64,000 nt of DNA from Gluconobacter sp. P1C6_b (GCF_018811945.1 NZ_JACRVU010000009.1:53432-117431); one strand, 5' to 3'. Counted from the first letter of the stretch, positions 1 to 9,934 are shown. Notes: generated by a model not told the origin, from the letters alone. Program-made: numbers and translations.

Positions 1-1052
1 GTTCCGGAATGATACAGCGGTTTCCCCGTGCTGTCGGGACTGCCGAGCAGGCCGCTATGGCTGTCGTAGCGCGGGTCCGGGAAGCGCCCGGTATCGTACA
101 GGCCACCGATTTTCCATGTTCCGGGAAGGGCTGGCGCGTCCTTTCCCGAAAGGCTTTGTGCGGCATCCACCCAGAGCTGTGCCTCCCCCATGAACAGTGT
201 GCCGCCACTGGTGGAAAAGGTTGTGCCCGACGGATCGATACGGGTCGGGCTGATGTCGCTGTAGAACGGTCCTTTGGTCGGGTTGTCGTCGGTGATGGCC
301 AGCATGAGCACGAGCGGATAGGCGGGCGACCATTTAATCCGTGTGCCGACGGCGGAAAACGGCCATGACGGGCCGCCCGAATAGAGATTGCTGGATGTCG
401 AGAGCGGCCAGCCGAAACTGGCATTCAGGAACAGGGACGCGTTCTGGCTGACGAGGAATTCGGTATCCAGATCGATCGTGCCGACGCGGATATCCAGCCG
501 GTTTCCGAAAAATCCCTGCCCGTACCAGAGTTCGAACAGGCGCGTCGTGCGGCCCGCATCATAACCACTGACCGGGTTCAGGGAGCCAAGGCGTTCTCCT
601 GCAAGCGAACGTCCGCGCACCTGAATGGCGCTGATATTGAGCAGCCCGTCATGCCAGCCGAAAGCCCGCCGCGTCTCCAGCAGGAGTGTTGCGGCCGTCA
701 TGCCGTCATAGGTCGGGCCGGGATGCTGTCCGCCCGAGGTCAGGCCCCAGATTTCCTCGACATCCTGAAGATTGAACCGGATCCCCTTGCGGGCCAGCCA
801 GGACCGCGCCCCACCCGCGTCGCCCAGAAGCTCGGTGCCGGTGTCTTCAGGGGGCAGGACAAAACCGGGGGCGGGGGAGGGCAGAGGCACACCGGAGGGC
901 AGAACGTCTGTCACCAGCGGCGCTGTGGCCGCGTGTCCGGTTCCGATCAGTAAACCCAGAACAATACACAGACCGGCCAGATGCCAACGATCCGGAACGC
1001 GGTCTGACAAGAGGGGTCCCCTTTCCCCAAGGTGCTGGAATGTCCCGACCAT
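1..1052 (-). CDS. Carbohydrate-selective porin, OprB family (3' end beyond window)
   Basis: This reverse-strand frame stays open to the window edge and gives about 350 residues of an outer-membrane porin for sugar uptake. I translated it by hand. A hydrophobic signal segment (about residues 24-41) is followed by an OprB-like body: the SWLARKGI start typical of the family, then beta-rich stretches such as FELWYGQGFFGNRLDIRVG and SGGPSWPFSAVGTRI. A stop lies directly before the ATG at 1052, so this is the earliest ATG. No good ribosome binding site is visible. It lies 62 bp downstream of the PstS-like gene on the same strand. The C-terminal part is outside the window. The family call is from sequence resemblance; the substrate is unknown. 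Confidence 0.75.
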   Translation of the reverse strand, partial: MVGTFQHLGERGPLLSDRVPDRWHLAGLCIVLGLLIGTGHAATAPLVTDVLPSGVPLPSPAPGFVLPPEDTGTELLGDAGGARSWLARKGIRFNLQDVEEIWGLTSGGQHPGPTYDGMTAATLLLETRRAFGWHDGLLNISAIQVRGRSLAGERLGSLNPVSGYDAGRTTRLFELWYGQGFFGNRLDIRVGTIDLDTEFLVSQNASLFLNASFGWPLSTSSNLYSGGPSWPFSAVGTRIKWSPAYPLVLMLAITDDNPTKGPFYSDISPTRIDPSGTTFSTSGGTLFMGEAQLWVDAAQSLSGKDAPALPGTWKIGGLYDTGRFPDPRYDSHSGLLGSPDSTGKPLYHSG

Positions 1053-1114
1053 TCACAGCAAGGGGAGGGAGATGGGAAGTGAAGTTATTATGACGTCCGC
1101 TCAGGATCAGGCGT

Positions 1115-2104
1115 TCACGGCCAACTGGACAGGACCCTGTCTTTTACGGGTCCGGGCAACGGCACGTAATCCAGATCCCGTGCGATATCATCGCCCTGTT
1201 TCAGTCCATACCGGAACAATGTTTTCACTGCCGCAGTCGCTGTCCTGTCCGCCGGATGGGCGGGAACCAGAACGAAAGTCGCGCTCATGATCGGCCAGGC
1301 CTGCGGGGCCGGGGCATCCAGAAAATGTACGGCGTAATGGTCCGCATGGAGCCAGTCCGCGCTGCTGGCCGCGCCTGTGAAAGCCGCTTTGCCGGGGGCG
1401 ACAAACTGCCCGGCATGGTTTTTCAGCCGTACGGTATTCAGCCGGTCCCGACGCGCGAAGGCGTATTCCACAAAGCCGATCCCGCCGATGGACTGCCGCA
1501 CGCTGGCCGCCACCCCGTCATTGCCCCGCGCTTCCGAGCCATCACCCCACATCCCGGCTTTCCAGTCGGGGGCGACGGCATGAAGATAGTCGCTGAAGAC
1601 CTGACTGGTGCCCGAGGCTTCCTCGCGATGGATCGGCAGCACATCCAGATCCGGCAGGCGCAGGCCGGGATTGAGCGCACGGATGCGCGGATCGGCCCAT
1701 GACGTGATCCTGCCGTCAAACAGGGCGGCAAGTGTTGGTCCGTCCAGCTTCATCTGATTGGACGCGACGCCAGGAACATTGATGACCACCACGATCGCGC
1801 CGATCGCCGTCGGGAACTGGTAAAGCCCCCGTTTATCCAGAACGTCCCCCGAAAGCGGGAGGTCCGATGCACCGAAATCCACCTTTCCCGCCATGACGAG
1901 CTTTTGTCCCTCGCCCGAACCGACGCTGCGGTATGTCAGGGAAAGGCCGGTCTGACGGTGGAGTTCAGCGCCCCAGGCACGGTAAAGGGGCGCGGCGAAG
2001 CTCGAGCCGCTCCCTGTGAGAGCGGCTGCATGCGCCGTCCCGAAGGCCATGATAACAAGAGCGCCCGCAAGGACGCGCGCGATAAACCCCACACGATCAA
2101 ACAT
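1115..2104 (-). CDS. Phosphate ABC transporter substrate-binding protein, PstS-like
   Basis: A periplasmic binding protein, probably for phosphate, of about 329 residues. An N-terminal signal peptide (hydrophobic run ending in TAHA) precedes the family-typical GSGSSFAAPLY start. Further on come the GSGEG and DFGASDLPLS segments and HREEASGTSQVFSDYL, all characteristic PstS positions. I chose the ATG at 2104 because GGAGCG lies about 8 nt upstream; a GTG at 2113 is possible. No pstC, pstA or pstB lies beside it, so it is an orphan or secondary copy. The neighbour downstream is the OprB porin. Confidence 0.85.
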   Translation of the reverse strand: MFDRVGFIARVLAGALVIMAFGTAHAAALTGSGSSFAAPLYRAWGAELHRQTGLSLTYRSVGSGEGQKLVMAGKVDFGASDLPLSGDVLDKRGLYQFPTAIGAIVVVINVPGVASNQMKLDGPTLAALFDGRITSWADPRIRALNPGLRLPDLDVLPIHREEASGTSQVFSDYLHAVAPDWKAGMWGDGSEARGNDGVAASVRQSIGGIGFVEYAFARRDRLNTVRLKNHAGQFVAPGKAAFTGAASSADWLHADHYAVHFLDAPAPQAWPIMSATFVLVPAHPADRTATAAVKTLFRYGLKQGDDIARDLDYVPLPGPVKDRVLSSWP

Positions 2105-2242
2105 GCTGACCACGCTCCGTTCTGATGCTCCGGCTGCCCTGTCAGTATCACTGCGGGGAACGTCGTGACCATGCCTGTCATCAAGGTTTAAGCGGCCACC
2201 TGTGGCCTCGAAGCAACAGTGTCATTATTACACAATATTGCT

Positions 2243-2261
2243 AATGAGAATCATTTGCATT
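2243..2261 (+). promoter_or_regulatory. Fur-box-like site upstream of siderophore receptor
   Basis: The 19-bp sequence AATGAGAATCATTTGCATT resembles the Fur consensus GATAATGATAATCATTATC. It sits between divergent genes, 128 bp before the likely start of the TonB-dependent receptor. Iron repression of the receptor is inferred. Confidence 0.6.
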
Positions 2262-2388
2262 AACATCTGGGATGCGGGAAACAGACCCCAGTCAGAACGT
2301 CGCGGCGGTTTTGCCTGACGCGTGGTCCCCTCCGGATCAGGCGGAAACCGTCCGAAGATCTGTGAAGTTTCCAGAGTTCAGGTGCCGC

Positions 2389-4710
2389 ATGCCTTCAGAA
2401 AACGATTTTTCGATCCCGTCGCCATCGGGCGCATCTTTCAGGTCATCCCGCGACGGTTCGGGCCAGAAATGGTCAGCCCTCGTCATGCTGGCGCTCGGCG
2501 CAGGACTGGGTGTCGCAGAAGCCGGGGATGCCGAGGCACAGGACGGAACGGATACTGGCACGACCGCGACCGACAGCACGATCAACCTGTCCGCCGTGCG
2601 CGTTCACGGGCAGGTGGACGCTGACAGCAGCAATACGAACAACACGTCCCTCGATATCGGGCGCATGCCGGGCACGGTCCGTGACACGCCGCAGACCATC
2701 AGCGTCGTGCCGAAAGAGCTGATCATCCAGCAGCGCCTGTTCACGCTGGATCAGGCGCTCGCCAATGTTCCGGGCATCACCATGTCCACGGGCGAGGGCA
2801 ATGGCGGCCTCAATGGCGACCAGTTCCGCATCCGCGGCCAGCAGGCGCGTGGCGACATCTATGAGGATGGCCTGCGGGACTTCGGAACCTATGTGCGGGA
2901 TACGTTCAATACCGAGAGCGTCGAAGTCATCAAGGGGCCGAGCGGCGAGTATTTCGGCGCGGGTAATGTGGGTGGCGTGATCAACCAGACGCTCAAGAAG
3001 GCGCATCTGGGTAACCATTACGATCTGGACCAGACCTTCGCCAGCGGCATGCAGTATCGCGGCACGGCGGATGTGAACTACCAGCTTGGCAAGCATACCG
3101 CCCTGCGCGTGAACGGCATGTACAACAAGCAGGACGTGGCTGACCGCGATAATATCCGCACGGACCGTTACGGTGTCGCAGCCGATCTTGGTTTCGGTCT
3201 GGGGACGAAAACGACCTATCACCTGAATTACCAGTGGCTCGGCAGCCGTGGCACGCCGGATTACGGTGTTCCGATGATCCAGATCGGCGGCATTTATTCC
3301 CCGATCACGAGCCATGGTCTGAACCGCGATACGAGCTATGCGCGCAGCTTCAACATGGACAATTCGAACATCCACATGGTGACGTCGAAGTTCTCGTCGG
3401 AAATCGCGCGCTGGCTGACGTTCAACAATGATACGCGTTTTACGCACTACCATCGTGACTATTCCGCAACGACCCCCAATGCCTGCACCGGGACCTGTGT
3501 CACGTCGTTCCTGTCAGGCGGCAACCCGACGCTGCCTTACGGTGCTGGCGGTGGTGTGGCCTATCAGCAGGATGGATGGGGCATCCAGAACGTCATGATG
3601 GCGCGGGCGAAGTTCAACACGGGTTTCCTGCGTCACGACGTCAGTGCAGGTGTGGACATCAACTACACCAAGGACGACCGGATCATGGGCACGTATGTGA
3701 ACCGTGTGAACGACCAGACGATCCGCAACCCGTCCTATTCCTCGCCGGGCACCTATATCACCTGGCCCTCCAGCGGGCACCGGACGGCGGATTTCCGCGA
3801 TCTGGGTCTCTTCCTGGCAGACAAGATTCACATCACGAAGCGTCTGTCCCTGTTCGGAACGTTCCGCTGGGACAGCTTCGAGAGCACATACTGGAGTGCG
3901 GCGGCCGCTTCCTCGGGCACGCAGTCCCAGTCGTCCAGCAAGTTCAGCCCGTCCGCGAGCCTGATGTATGATCTGGACGACAACAAGACCGTCTATTTCA
4001 CGTTCTCCCGCTCCTACAAGCCGGTCGGAACGGATGTGTCGTCTGAAATCACCAATCAGGCGAGCGTTGGAGACGTCCCGGTCAACGGAAAGAACCTCAA
4101 GCCTCAGCGCAGCGACCTGTTCGAAGTCGGCACCAAGATGGACTTCCTCAACAAGCATCTGGGCATGACGGCGGCGCTGTATCAGATCGAGCAGAACAAC
4201 TCGTACACCTATGACGAGAGCGGCAATATCATCACCGGCTTCCAGGATGCGGGAACCGGGCGTGAGATCCGCGGTGCGGAACTGAGCCTGACGGGCAAGA
4301 TCACGAAGGAATGGGAAATCTATGCCGCGTATTCCTACATGGGCGGCAAGGTAACGAATTCCACCACGACGGACGGCAAGCAGGCCCCGCAGCTCCCGCA
4401 CAACAACTTCTCGGTCTGGACGTCCTATGATCTGTCGCCGGTGCTGCTCAAGCCGGGTCAGGGCAAGCTGAGTGTCGGTGGTGGCGCGCAGTACAGCTCC
4501 GGCTACTGGGCGAACGAGGCGAACACGGCCCGCATGCCGTACAACTTCTCGCTGAACACCATGATTTCCTACCAGTACGGCCGGTATCATGTGCAGTTCA
4601 ACGCCAACAACCTGTCCGATCACCTGAACTATGCCTCGGCCTTCAGTACGGGCCGTGCCGTGCCACAGTCCGGCCGGACCTTCATGGGCAATTTCGGCAT
4701 CGGTTTCTGA
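2389..4710 (+). CDS. TonB-dependent siderophore receptor (Fiu/catecholate-like)
   Basis: An outer-membrane gated channel for ferric siderophores, powered by TonB. The plug domain is clear: GTVRDTPQTISVVPKELI, then DQALANVPGI, FRIRGQ and EVIKGPSGEYFGAGNVGGVIN. A long beta-barrel follows and ends in the aromatic residue of GIGF, as expected for Bam-dependent insertion. An ATG at 2272 would extend the protein to 812 residues, but it lies 11 nt from the Fur-like site. The ATG at 2389 has AGG upstream and leads into a signal-like hydrophobic segment, so I prefer it (773 residues). Iron control fits with the separate exbB-exbD-tonB operon at 7.0-9.0 kb. Confidence 0.88.
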   Translation: MPSENDFSIPSPSGASFRSSRDGSGQKWSALVMLALGAGLGVAEAGDAEAQDGTDTGTTATDSTINLSAVRVHGQVDADSSNTNNTSLDIGRMPGTVRDTPQTISVVPKELIIQQRLFTLDQALANVPGITMSTGEGNGGLNGDQFRIRGQQARGDIYEDGLRDFGTYVRDTFNTESVEVIKGPSGEYFGAGNVGGVINQTLKKAHLGNHYDLDQTFASGMQYRGTADVNYQLGKHTALRVNGMYNKQDVADRDNIRTDRYGVAADLGFGLGTKTTYHLNYQWLGSRGTPDYGVPMIQIGGIYSPITSHGLNRDTSYARSFNMDNSNIHMVTSKFSSEIARWLTFNNDTRFTHYHRDYSATTPNACTGTCVTSFLSGGNPTLPYGAGGGVAYQQDGWGIQNVMMARAKFNTGFLRHDVSAGVDINYTKDDRIMGTYVNRVNDQTIRNPSYSSPGTYITWPSSGHRTADFRDLGLFLADKIHITKRLSLFGTFRWDSFESTYWSAAAASSGTQSQSSSKFSPSASLMYDLDDNKTVYFTFSRSYKPVGTDVSSEITNQASVGDVPVNGKNLKPQRSDLFEVGTKMDFLNKHLGMTAALYQIEQNNSYTYDESGNIITGFQDAGTGREIRGAELSLTGKITKEWEIYAAYSYMGGKVTNSTTTDGKQAPQLPHNNFSVWTSYDLSPVLLKPGQGKLSVGGGAQYSSGYWANEANTARMPYNFSLNTMISYQYGRYHVQFNANNLSDHLNYASAFSTGRAVPQSGRTFMGNFGIGF

Positions 4711-4740
4711 TCCGGACCATTCCCCTGTCCTGTAAAACCC

Positions 4741-4769
4741 CCGGTCTTTCACCCTGCGTGAAAGACCGG
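4741..4769 (+). other. Strong intercistronic hairpin
   Basis: Perfect 12-bp stem (CCGGTCTTTCAC with GTGAAAGACCGG) and a 5-nt loop, between the receptor stop and the Sel1 start. No T-run follows, so it may be a weak terminator or an mRNA-processing or stability element. Confidence 0.5.
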
Positions 4770-4785
4770 ACCAGAAAGGAACGCG

Positions 4786-5511
4786 ATGTCATCAGTGTCA
4801 GGAGCGCATCAGGATAACGGGACCGCCCGGCCTGCGCCTTTGCCTGTTCCGCAGCAGGTGAAGGCACAGCTGATTCTGGCGCAGACCCATCTGGATGCAG
4901 GGCGTCGGGAAGACGCCTTTTCCTGTTTCGGGGTCGCCGCACGCAGTGGACATCCCGTGGCGCTGAACATGCTCGGCCGTGCCTATGAGCGCGGCTGGGG
5001 CGTGAAGCGCAATCCGGCCATGGCGGCGCGATGCTTTGAAACCGCGACCGAGGGCGGAGACGGCTGGGCCATGTTCAATCTGGCCGATCTGTTCCTGGCC
5101 GGGGACGGGGTGCCGAAGAATACGCAGCGGGCTTACCGGCTCTATGTGGATGCCGCCCGGACCGGAAACGCCAAGGCCCTGAACATGCTGGGGATCATGC
5201 ACGAGGACGGTTCCGCCCCCCCGGGGGAGCCTGATCCGGACACGGCCCATCAGTTCTATCAGGCCGCGGCCGAGGGCGGAGACTGCTGGGCCTGGCTCAA
5301 TCTGGCGCGTCTTGCGCTGGAGCGGGGCGCCTGGTCCGAGGCGGCACAGGGGCTTGAAAAGGCGCTGGATTGCGCGATCGTCGGCGTGCCCGACGCCGTG
5401 CTGGCCCTGATCCGCCCCCATGCCCGGGAGCGGGTGTTCCAGGCCCTCATGACCCGCTGTCTGGCGCTGCTGGAGGCCCAGGCGGCGAGAGGGGGCTCCC
5501 ATGCCGCCTGA
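4786..5511 (+). CDS. Sel1-repeat (TPR-like) protein
   Basis: A 241-residue alpha-solenoid protein built of Sel1-like repeats. Several copies are visible, such as PVALNMLGRAYERGWGV, GWAMFNLADLFLAGDGV and AKALNMLGIMHEDGS, each followed by an AxxxFExAxxGG-type helix. No signal peptide is evident, so it is probably cytoplasmic and mediates protein contacts. AAGGAA lies 5 nt before the ATG. From memory, Sel1 proteins often accompany Fiu-type receptors, and here it directly follows one; its role in iron uptake is not established. Confidence 0.8.
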   Translation: MSSVSGAHQDNGTARPAPLPVPQQVKAQLILAQTHLDAGRREDAFSCFGVAARSGHPVALNMLGRAYERGWGVKRNPAMAARCFETATEGGDGWAMFNLADLFLAGDGVPKNTQRAYRLYVDAARTGNAKALNMLGIMHEDGSAPPGEPDPDTAHQFYQAAAEGGDCWAWLNLARLALERGAWSEAAQGLEKALDCAIVGVPDAVLALIRPHARERVFQALMTRCLALLEAQAARGGSHAA

Positions 5512-5623
5512 ACTGAAACATCGCATTACAGACCGTGCGCTTTTCATACAGAATGGTGAGGTGACAGCGCTTGAAACCATGACAGGATATTGGTCTCAGG
5601 GAAGGATCGCGTTGCATGGATGA
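5501..5623 (+). CDS. Possible small coupled ORF (40 aa)
   Basis: A short frame begins at an ATG that overlaps the Sel1 gene's last 11 nt, with a GAGAGGGGG purine run just upstream. It ends in a TGA that overlaps the methyltransferase start by 8 nt. The spacing is typical of translational coupling. The predicted protein (MPPELKHRITDR at its start) matches nothing I know and has no membrane segment. It may be a real small protein or only a coupling device. Confidence 0.35.
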   Translation: MPPELKHRITDRALFIQNGEVTALETMTGYWSQGRIALHG

Positions 5624-6221
5624 TCGTGTCGCACAGGTTCTGGAGCTTTATCACGAGCGGCTTCAGGCCGAGCGTGAAGAGCGCAATGCCGGGATCCATC
5701 GTCCCAATTCCGAACGGTTTCTGGCTGTGGGTCGCCGGACCGGACAACTCATCAGCATTCTCGCGCGGGTGCTGGAAAAGCCAACCATTCTCGAACTGGG
5801 AACGTCCTACGGCTATTCCACAATCTGGCTGGCGGAGGCGGCGCGGACTTCGGGCGGACGGCTCGTGACGATGGAGCTGGAGCCGCAGAAGATCGCCTTT
5901 GCCCGCGACATGGCCGAGCGGGCCGGGCTGGCGGATTACGTCGATTTCCGCCACGGCGATGCGCTGGACCTGATCGGCCGGATGGACGACGGCATCGACT
6001 TCGTCCTGATGGATCTGTGGAAGGACCTCTATGTGCCCTGCCTCGAGGCCGTCCTGCCGAAGCTTGCTCCGGGCGCCATCATCGTTGCGGACAATATGCG
6101 CATTCCCGGCGGTGAAGACGCGCGGAAGTACCAGCAAGCCGTCCGCGCGATCCCGGACATGCTGAGCGTGCCGCTGTCCGTGGGGACAGGGCTTGAAGTC
6201 AGCCGGTATCTCCCCGCTTAA
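5616..6221 (+). CDS. Class I SAM-dependent O-methyltransferase
   Basis: A 201-residue enzyme of the small O-methyltransferase family (caffeoyl-CoA/catechol OMT-like). The SAM-binding motif I is ILELGTSYGYSTIWLA (about residues 58-73). The acidic residue after strand 2 is in VTMELEP, and the metal/substrate motif is in DFVLMDLWKDLY and IIVADNM. GGGAAGG upstream of the ATG can serve as ribosome binding site. It follows the Sel1 gene in one probable transcription unit behind the siderophore receptor. The methyl acceptor is unknown; action on a catecholate is an attractive guess only. Confidence 0.8.
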   Translation: MDDRVAQVLELYHERLQAEREERNAGIHRPNSERFLAVGRRTGQLISILARVLEKPTILELGTSYGYSTIWLAEAARTSGGRLVTMELEPQKIAFARDMAERAGLADYVDFRHGDALDLIGRMDDGIDFVLMDLWKDLYVPCLEAVLPKLAPGAIIVADNMRIPGGEDARKYQQAVRAIPDMLSVPLSVGTGLEVSRYLPA

Positions 6222-6279
6222 ATCCCTGTTTTTCTCACCTCAACCTGCGTCCGGCGCTGTGCCGGCACAAGAAAGCAAC

Positions 6280-6855
6280 ATGTTCAAGACATTCATGAAC
6301 CGATACGGAACCCCACTGACGACCGGGTTCTTCGTTGTCTCCGGCGTAACGGGCGTGGCGCTGTTCTTCCACTGGGGGCCAACGGCGTTTCATCCCGTCC
6401 ATGAGTGGCTGAGCATGGTGCTTCTCGCCCCCTTCATCCTTCATCTGGTGAAGAACTGGACGTCGCTGGTCAACTACGCGCGACGCAAGACGCTGTATGT
6501 GCCGCTGATCATCGCGTTTGCGGCCTGTATCCCGTTCTTCTTCCAGGCGCCCAGCGGACATGCGGGCAACCGGCAGACGGCATTCATGGCGCTTCCTGTT
6601 CTGGAACACGCGCCGCTCACGCTGCTGGCGCCGCTGGTTCATATGGATGCGGACGCTCTCATGCACCGGCTTCAGGCGCAGGGCTATACGGTCAGTTCGG
6701 CGGATCAGACGCTTGACGATATTGCAAAGGCGTCCGGACATCCCGTCAATGATACGGTGGTCGCAGCCCTTCAGCGCCCGCATGAGCATGGTGGTCCGGG
6801 AGACGGATCGGGCCATGGAGGCCATCACCAGCACCCTGAACAGCATCAGGACTGA
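6280..6855 (+). CDS. DUF4405-like small membrane protein with His-rich tail
   Basis: About 191 residues. Three hydrophobic segments (near residues 10-30, 38-55 and 70-90) resemble DUF4405 membrane proteins. The motif HPVHEWLSMVLLAPFILHLVKNW carries histidines spaced as in cytochrome b-like bundles. The C-terminus is rich in His and Gly (GHGGHHQHPEQHQ), which suggests metal binding. A longer frame starts at 6193, but the ATG at 6280 with AAGAAAG upstream is better. It is the last gene before a terminator and lies just ahead of exbB. Function unknown. Confidence 0.65.
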   Translation: MFKTFMNRYGTPLTTGFFVVSGVTGVALFFHWGPTAFHPVHEWLSMVLLAPFILHLVKNWTSLVNYARRKTLYVPLIIAFAACIPFFFQAPSGHAGNRQTAFMALPVLEHAPLTLLAPLVHMDADALMHRLQAQGYTVSSADQTLDDIAKASGHPVNDTVVAALQRPHEHGGPGDGSGHGGHHQHPEQHQD

Positions 6856-6860
6856 GATAC

Positions 6861-6888
6861 AAAAGCCCCGGGCAGACCGGGGCTTTTT
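6861..6888 (+). terminator. Rho-independent terminator
   Basis: An 11-bp perfect stem (AAAAGCCCCGG with CCGGGGCTTTT) ending in T residues directly after the DUF4405-like gene. It separates the receptor transcription unit from exbB-exbD-tonB. Confidence 0.85.
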
Positions 6889-6952
6889 CATATCGGCCTG
6901 AAATCCGGGCCCCGGACACGAAACGACATGCAGGAGGGTGCGAATCATCCTT

Positions 6953-6977
6953 GATAGTGAGAATGACTCTCATTATC
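6953..6977 (+). promoter_or_regulatory. Fur-box-like dyad upstream of exbB
   Basis: A 25-bp imperfect palindrome, GATAGTGAGA followed by ATGAC and TCTCATTATC, 39 bp before the exbB ATG. It matches the Fur consensus pattern in both arms and supports iron repression of the TonB energy complex. Confidence 0.7.
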
Positions 6978-7015
6978 GTCGTTTCAGTATTTCCGCCGTT
7001 CCTACAGGTGCCGTG

Positions 7016-7741
<726 letters not shown>

Positions 7742-7747
7742 GTTTCC

Positions 7748-8197
7748 ATGGCCATCCGGATCCGTCACGCGGACGAAACCGTGCTCGAAGCGCACGAAAT
7801 CAACGTCACGCCGTTCATCGACGTCATGCTGGTGCTGCTCGTGATCTTCATGGTCACGGCCCCGCTGACGACCGTCAATGTCCCCGTCGATCTTCCGTCT
7901 TCCACGCAGCAGACGGCGCCCCGGCCGGACGAGCCCGTTTTCCTGACCGTCAAGGCGGATCACAATCTGGCCCTCGGCGAAAACGACGTGCCTGCCGCGC
8001 AGTTGACGGAAGCGCTCGCGGCCGCGACCAAGGGCAACCGCGACGAACGCATCTTCCTGCGCGCCGACAAGACCGTGGATTATGGCACGCTCATGGACGT
8101 CATGGATCATCTGCGAAGTGCAGGCTATCTCAAGGTGGCGCTCGTGACGCTTCAGGGCCAGACGACACAAGGCCAGACGACGGGAACAACGCCCTGA
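7748..8197 (+). CDS. exbD: ExbD/TolR-family biopolymer transport protein
   Basis: A 149-residue protein with a single N-terminal membrane helix. The family signature INVTPFIDVMLVLLVIFMVT (residues about 19-38) includes the conserved aspartate that carries protons. The periplasmic domain follows, with the typical LRADKTVDYG segment. It partners ExbB and TonB. The stop codon overlaps the tonB start by one base (TGATG), which suggests translational coupling. Confidence 0.92.
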   Translation: MAIRIRHADETVLEAHEINVTPFIDVMLVLLVIFMVTAPLTTVNVPVDLPSSTQQTAPRPDEPVFLTVKADHNLALGENDVPAAQLTEALAAATKGNRDERIFLRADKTVDYGTLMDVMDHLRSAGYLKVALVTLQGQTTQGQTTGTTP

Positions 8198-9030
8198 TGT
8201 CGGACGGGCTGATCTCCGCGCAAGCGACGCTGCCAAGGTTTCGGGAGTGGTATGCCGCAACCTGTCGTGTGGAAGATCGCCGGAGTGCACGGCTCTGGGG
8301 CGGGTCAGCCCTTGGTGTGGTCGCACTTACGGGGGTGGTCCTGTTCTGGGCAGTGATGTCCGCGCATCCCCAGCCCATTCCGGCGGCGGAACCGCCTCCG
8401 GCTGCGATCAGCATCGATCTTGCGCCTGTCCCCGCGCCGGTTCCGGCCCCGCAGCAGGATGTCGATCCCGGTCCGCAGCAGGCGGTCGCGGCCGCAGAGC
8501 CGCAGCCGGAAGATCCGCCCAAGGTTGAAGCCCCGCCAAGCCCCGCTCCCAACCCGCCGGTCCCGGTACCAAAGGTGGAGAAGGTCAGGCCGCATAAGCC
8601 GAGTGTGCACAAGCCGCTGCCGCCCGTTCCGGTAAAAGCACCTCCTGCGGAAAAGACCACGGCCCCGCGGAGTGTGGAAGCGCCGCCCACGACCAGCCCG
8701 AGCGCCGCTTCGGCCACCACGTCCAGCCATGCGTCGCATGATCCCGTCACCTGGCAGGGCGAGCTTCTGGCGCGTCTGGAACGGTTCAAGCGCTATCCGC
8801 AGGAAGCCCAGTCCACGCATCAGGAAGGGACGTCCCTCCTGCATTTCGTCATGGACCGCAAAGGCCATGTCCTGAGCGCCAGCCTCAAACGCAGCGCGGG
8901 GCATGACCTGCTGGATGCGGAGACGCTGGCGCTGATCCACCGGGCCGAACCACTGCCTATTCCGCCCGATAGCGTGCAGGGCGATCCGCTGTCCCTGACG
9001 GTTCCCATCGAGTTCTATCTGGAACACTGA
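8197..9030 (+). CDS. tonB: TonB energy-transducing protein
   Basis: A 277-residue protein that spans the periplasm and transmits proton-motive force to the outer-membrane receptors. After a cytoplasmic stretch of about 32 residues comes one membrane helix (near 33-54), then a long Pro-rich linker with Lys-Pro repeats (PPVPVPKVEKVRPHKP). The C-terminal TonB domain holds RYPQEAQ, GTSLLHFVMDRKGHVLSASLKRS and LDAETLALIHRAEPLP. It is translationally coupled to exbD in the Fur-like-controlled operon. Confidence 0.92.
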   Translation: MSDGLISAQATLPRFREWYAATCRVEDRRSARLWGGSALGVVALTGVVLFWAVMSAHPQPIPAAEPPPAAISIDLAPVPAPVPAPQQDVDPGPQQAVAAAEPQPEDPPKVEAPPSPAPNPPVPVPKVEKVRPHKPSVHKPLPPVPVKAPPAEKTTAPRSVEAPPTTSPSAASATTSSHASHDPVTWQGELLARLERFKRYPQEAQSTHQEGTSLLHFVMDRKGHVLSASLKRSAGHDLLDAETLALIHRAEPLPIPPDSVQGDPLSLTVPIEFYLEH

Positions 9031-9068
9031 TCCGCTTTTCCCCTAGACATCGCGCAGGGAGAAAAGAC

Positions 9069-9934
9069 ATGGATATCGTTCTTGGGGCTTCAGGGCATGT
9101 GGGTGGCACGGTCGCCAGACGCCTGCTGGAGCAGGGGCGGGCGGTTACGGTCGTTCTGCATCGTCCGGACAGGCTGCTGAATGGTCGGCCCGCGGGGCCA
9201 GCGTGGCCGTGCTTGATGTCCATGACACGCCTGCTCTGACAACGGCTTTTTCCGAAGCCCGGCGCGCATTTCTGCTGAACCCGCCCGCCAGACCGTCGCT
9301 GGATGTGGATCGGGAAGAACGCCGCACGGTCCAGTCCATTCTTGAGGCCGTTCGGGGAGCATCCCTGGAAAAGATTGTCGTGCAGTCGACCTATGGTGCG
9401 CAGGACAACCCGCATTGCGGGGACCTCGGGAGCCTGTACGCCTTCGAGCAGGGGGCACGGGAAACGGGAGTGCCGCTCTGTATCGTGCGGGCGGCATATT
9501 TCATGAGCAACTGGTACGGCACCCTGTCCACTGCGCGGCAGTCAGGAGTATTTTCCAGCCTGCTTCCAAAGGATTTCAAAGCCCCGATGGTCGCGCCGCA
9601 GGATGTGGGCGAACTGGCGGCCCGTCTTCTGGTTTCATCCGTAGAAGAGACGGGCATTTACAGTATCGAAGGTCCCGAGACCTATACGCCAGAAGACGTT
9701 GCCACAGCTCTCAATGCCGTGCTGGAGCGGGATGTCGCCGTGGACGAAATCTCGCGTCCCGAATGGCCGGAGTTCTATCGCAGTCACGGCTTCTGCTCCG
9801 AAGCCGCGCAGTCTTACGCCACCATGACGGGGATTTTCGTGGACGGGCGCTATGAGCATCCGCGCACGCCTTTGCGGGGTGCGACGGACCTTCAGACCTG
9901 CCTGCGCAATCAGGCGTCGACGTTATCCAGATAA
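9069..9934 (+). pseudogene. NmrA-type NAD(P)-binding reductase, frameshifted
   Basis: The Rossmann-fold N-terminus starts at ATG 9069 (MDIVLGASGHVGGTVARRLL), but the rest of the protein (VAVLDVHDTPALTTAF, then IVVQSTYGAQ and YSIEGPETYTPEDVA) is in another frame from about 9203. Adding one G in the GG run at 9172-9173 joins the two into a continuous NmrA/azoreductase-like protein of about 288 residues. So there is a one-base deletion, either real or a sequencing error. As written, the gene is broken. It overlaps the end of the convergent DyP gene by 25 bp. Confidence 0.75.

Noticed and set aside
2473..3453. Long open frame (326 codons) on the minus strand inside the siderophore receptor gene
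   Set aside because: It is a GC-rich shadow of the receptor; the plus-strand protein has clear family motifs, while the minus frame shows none.
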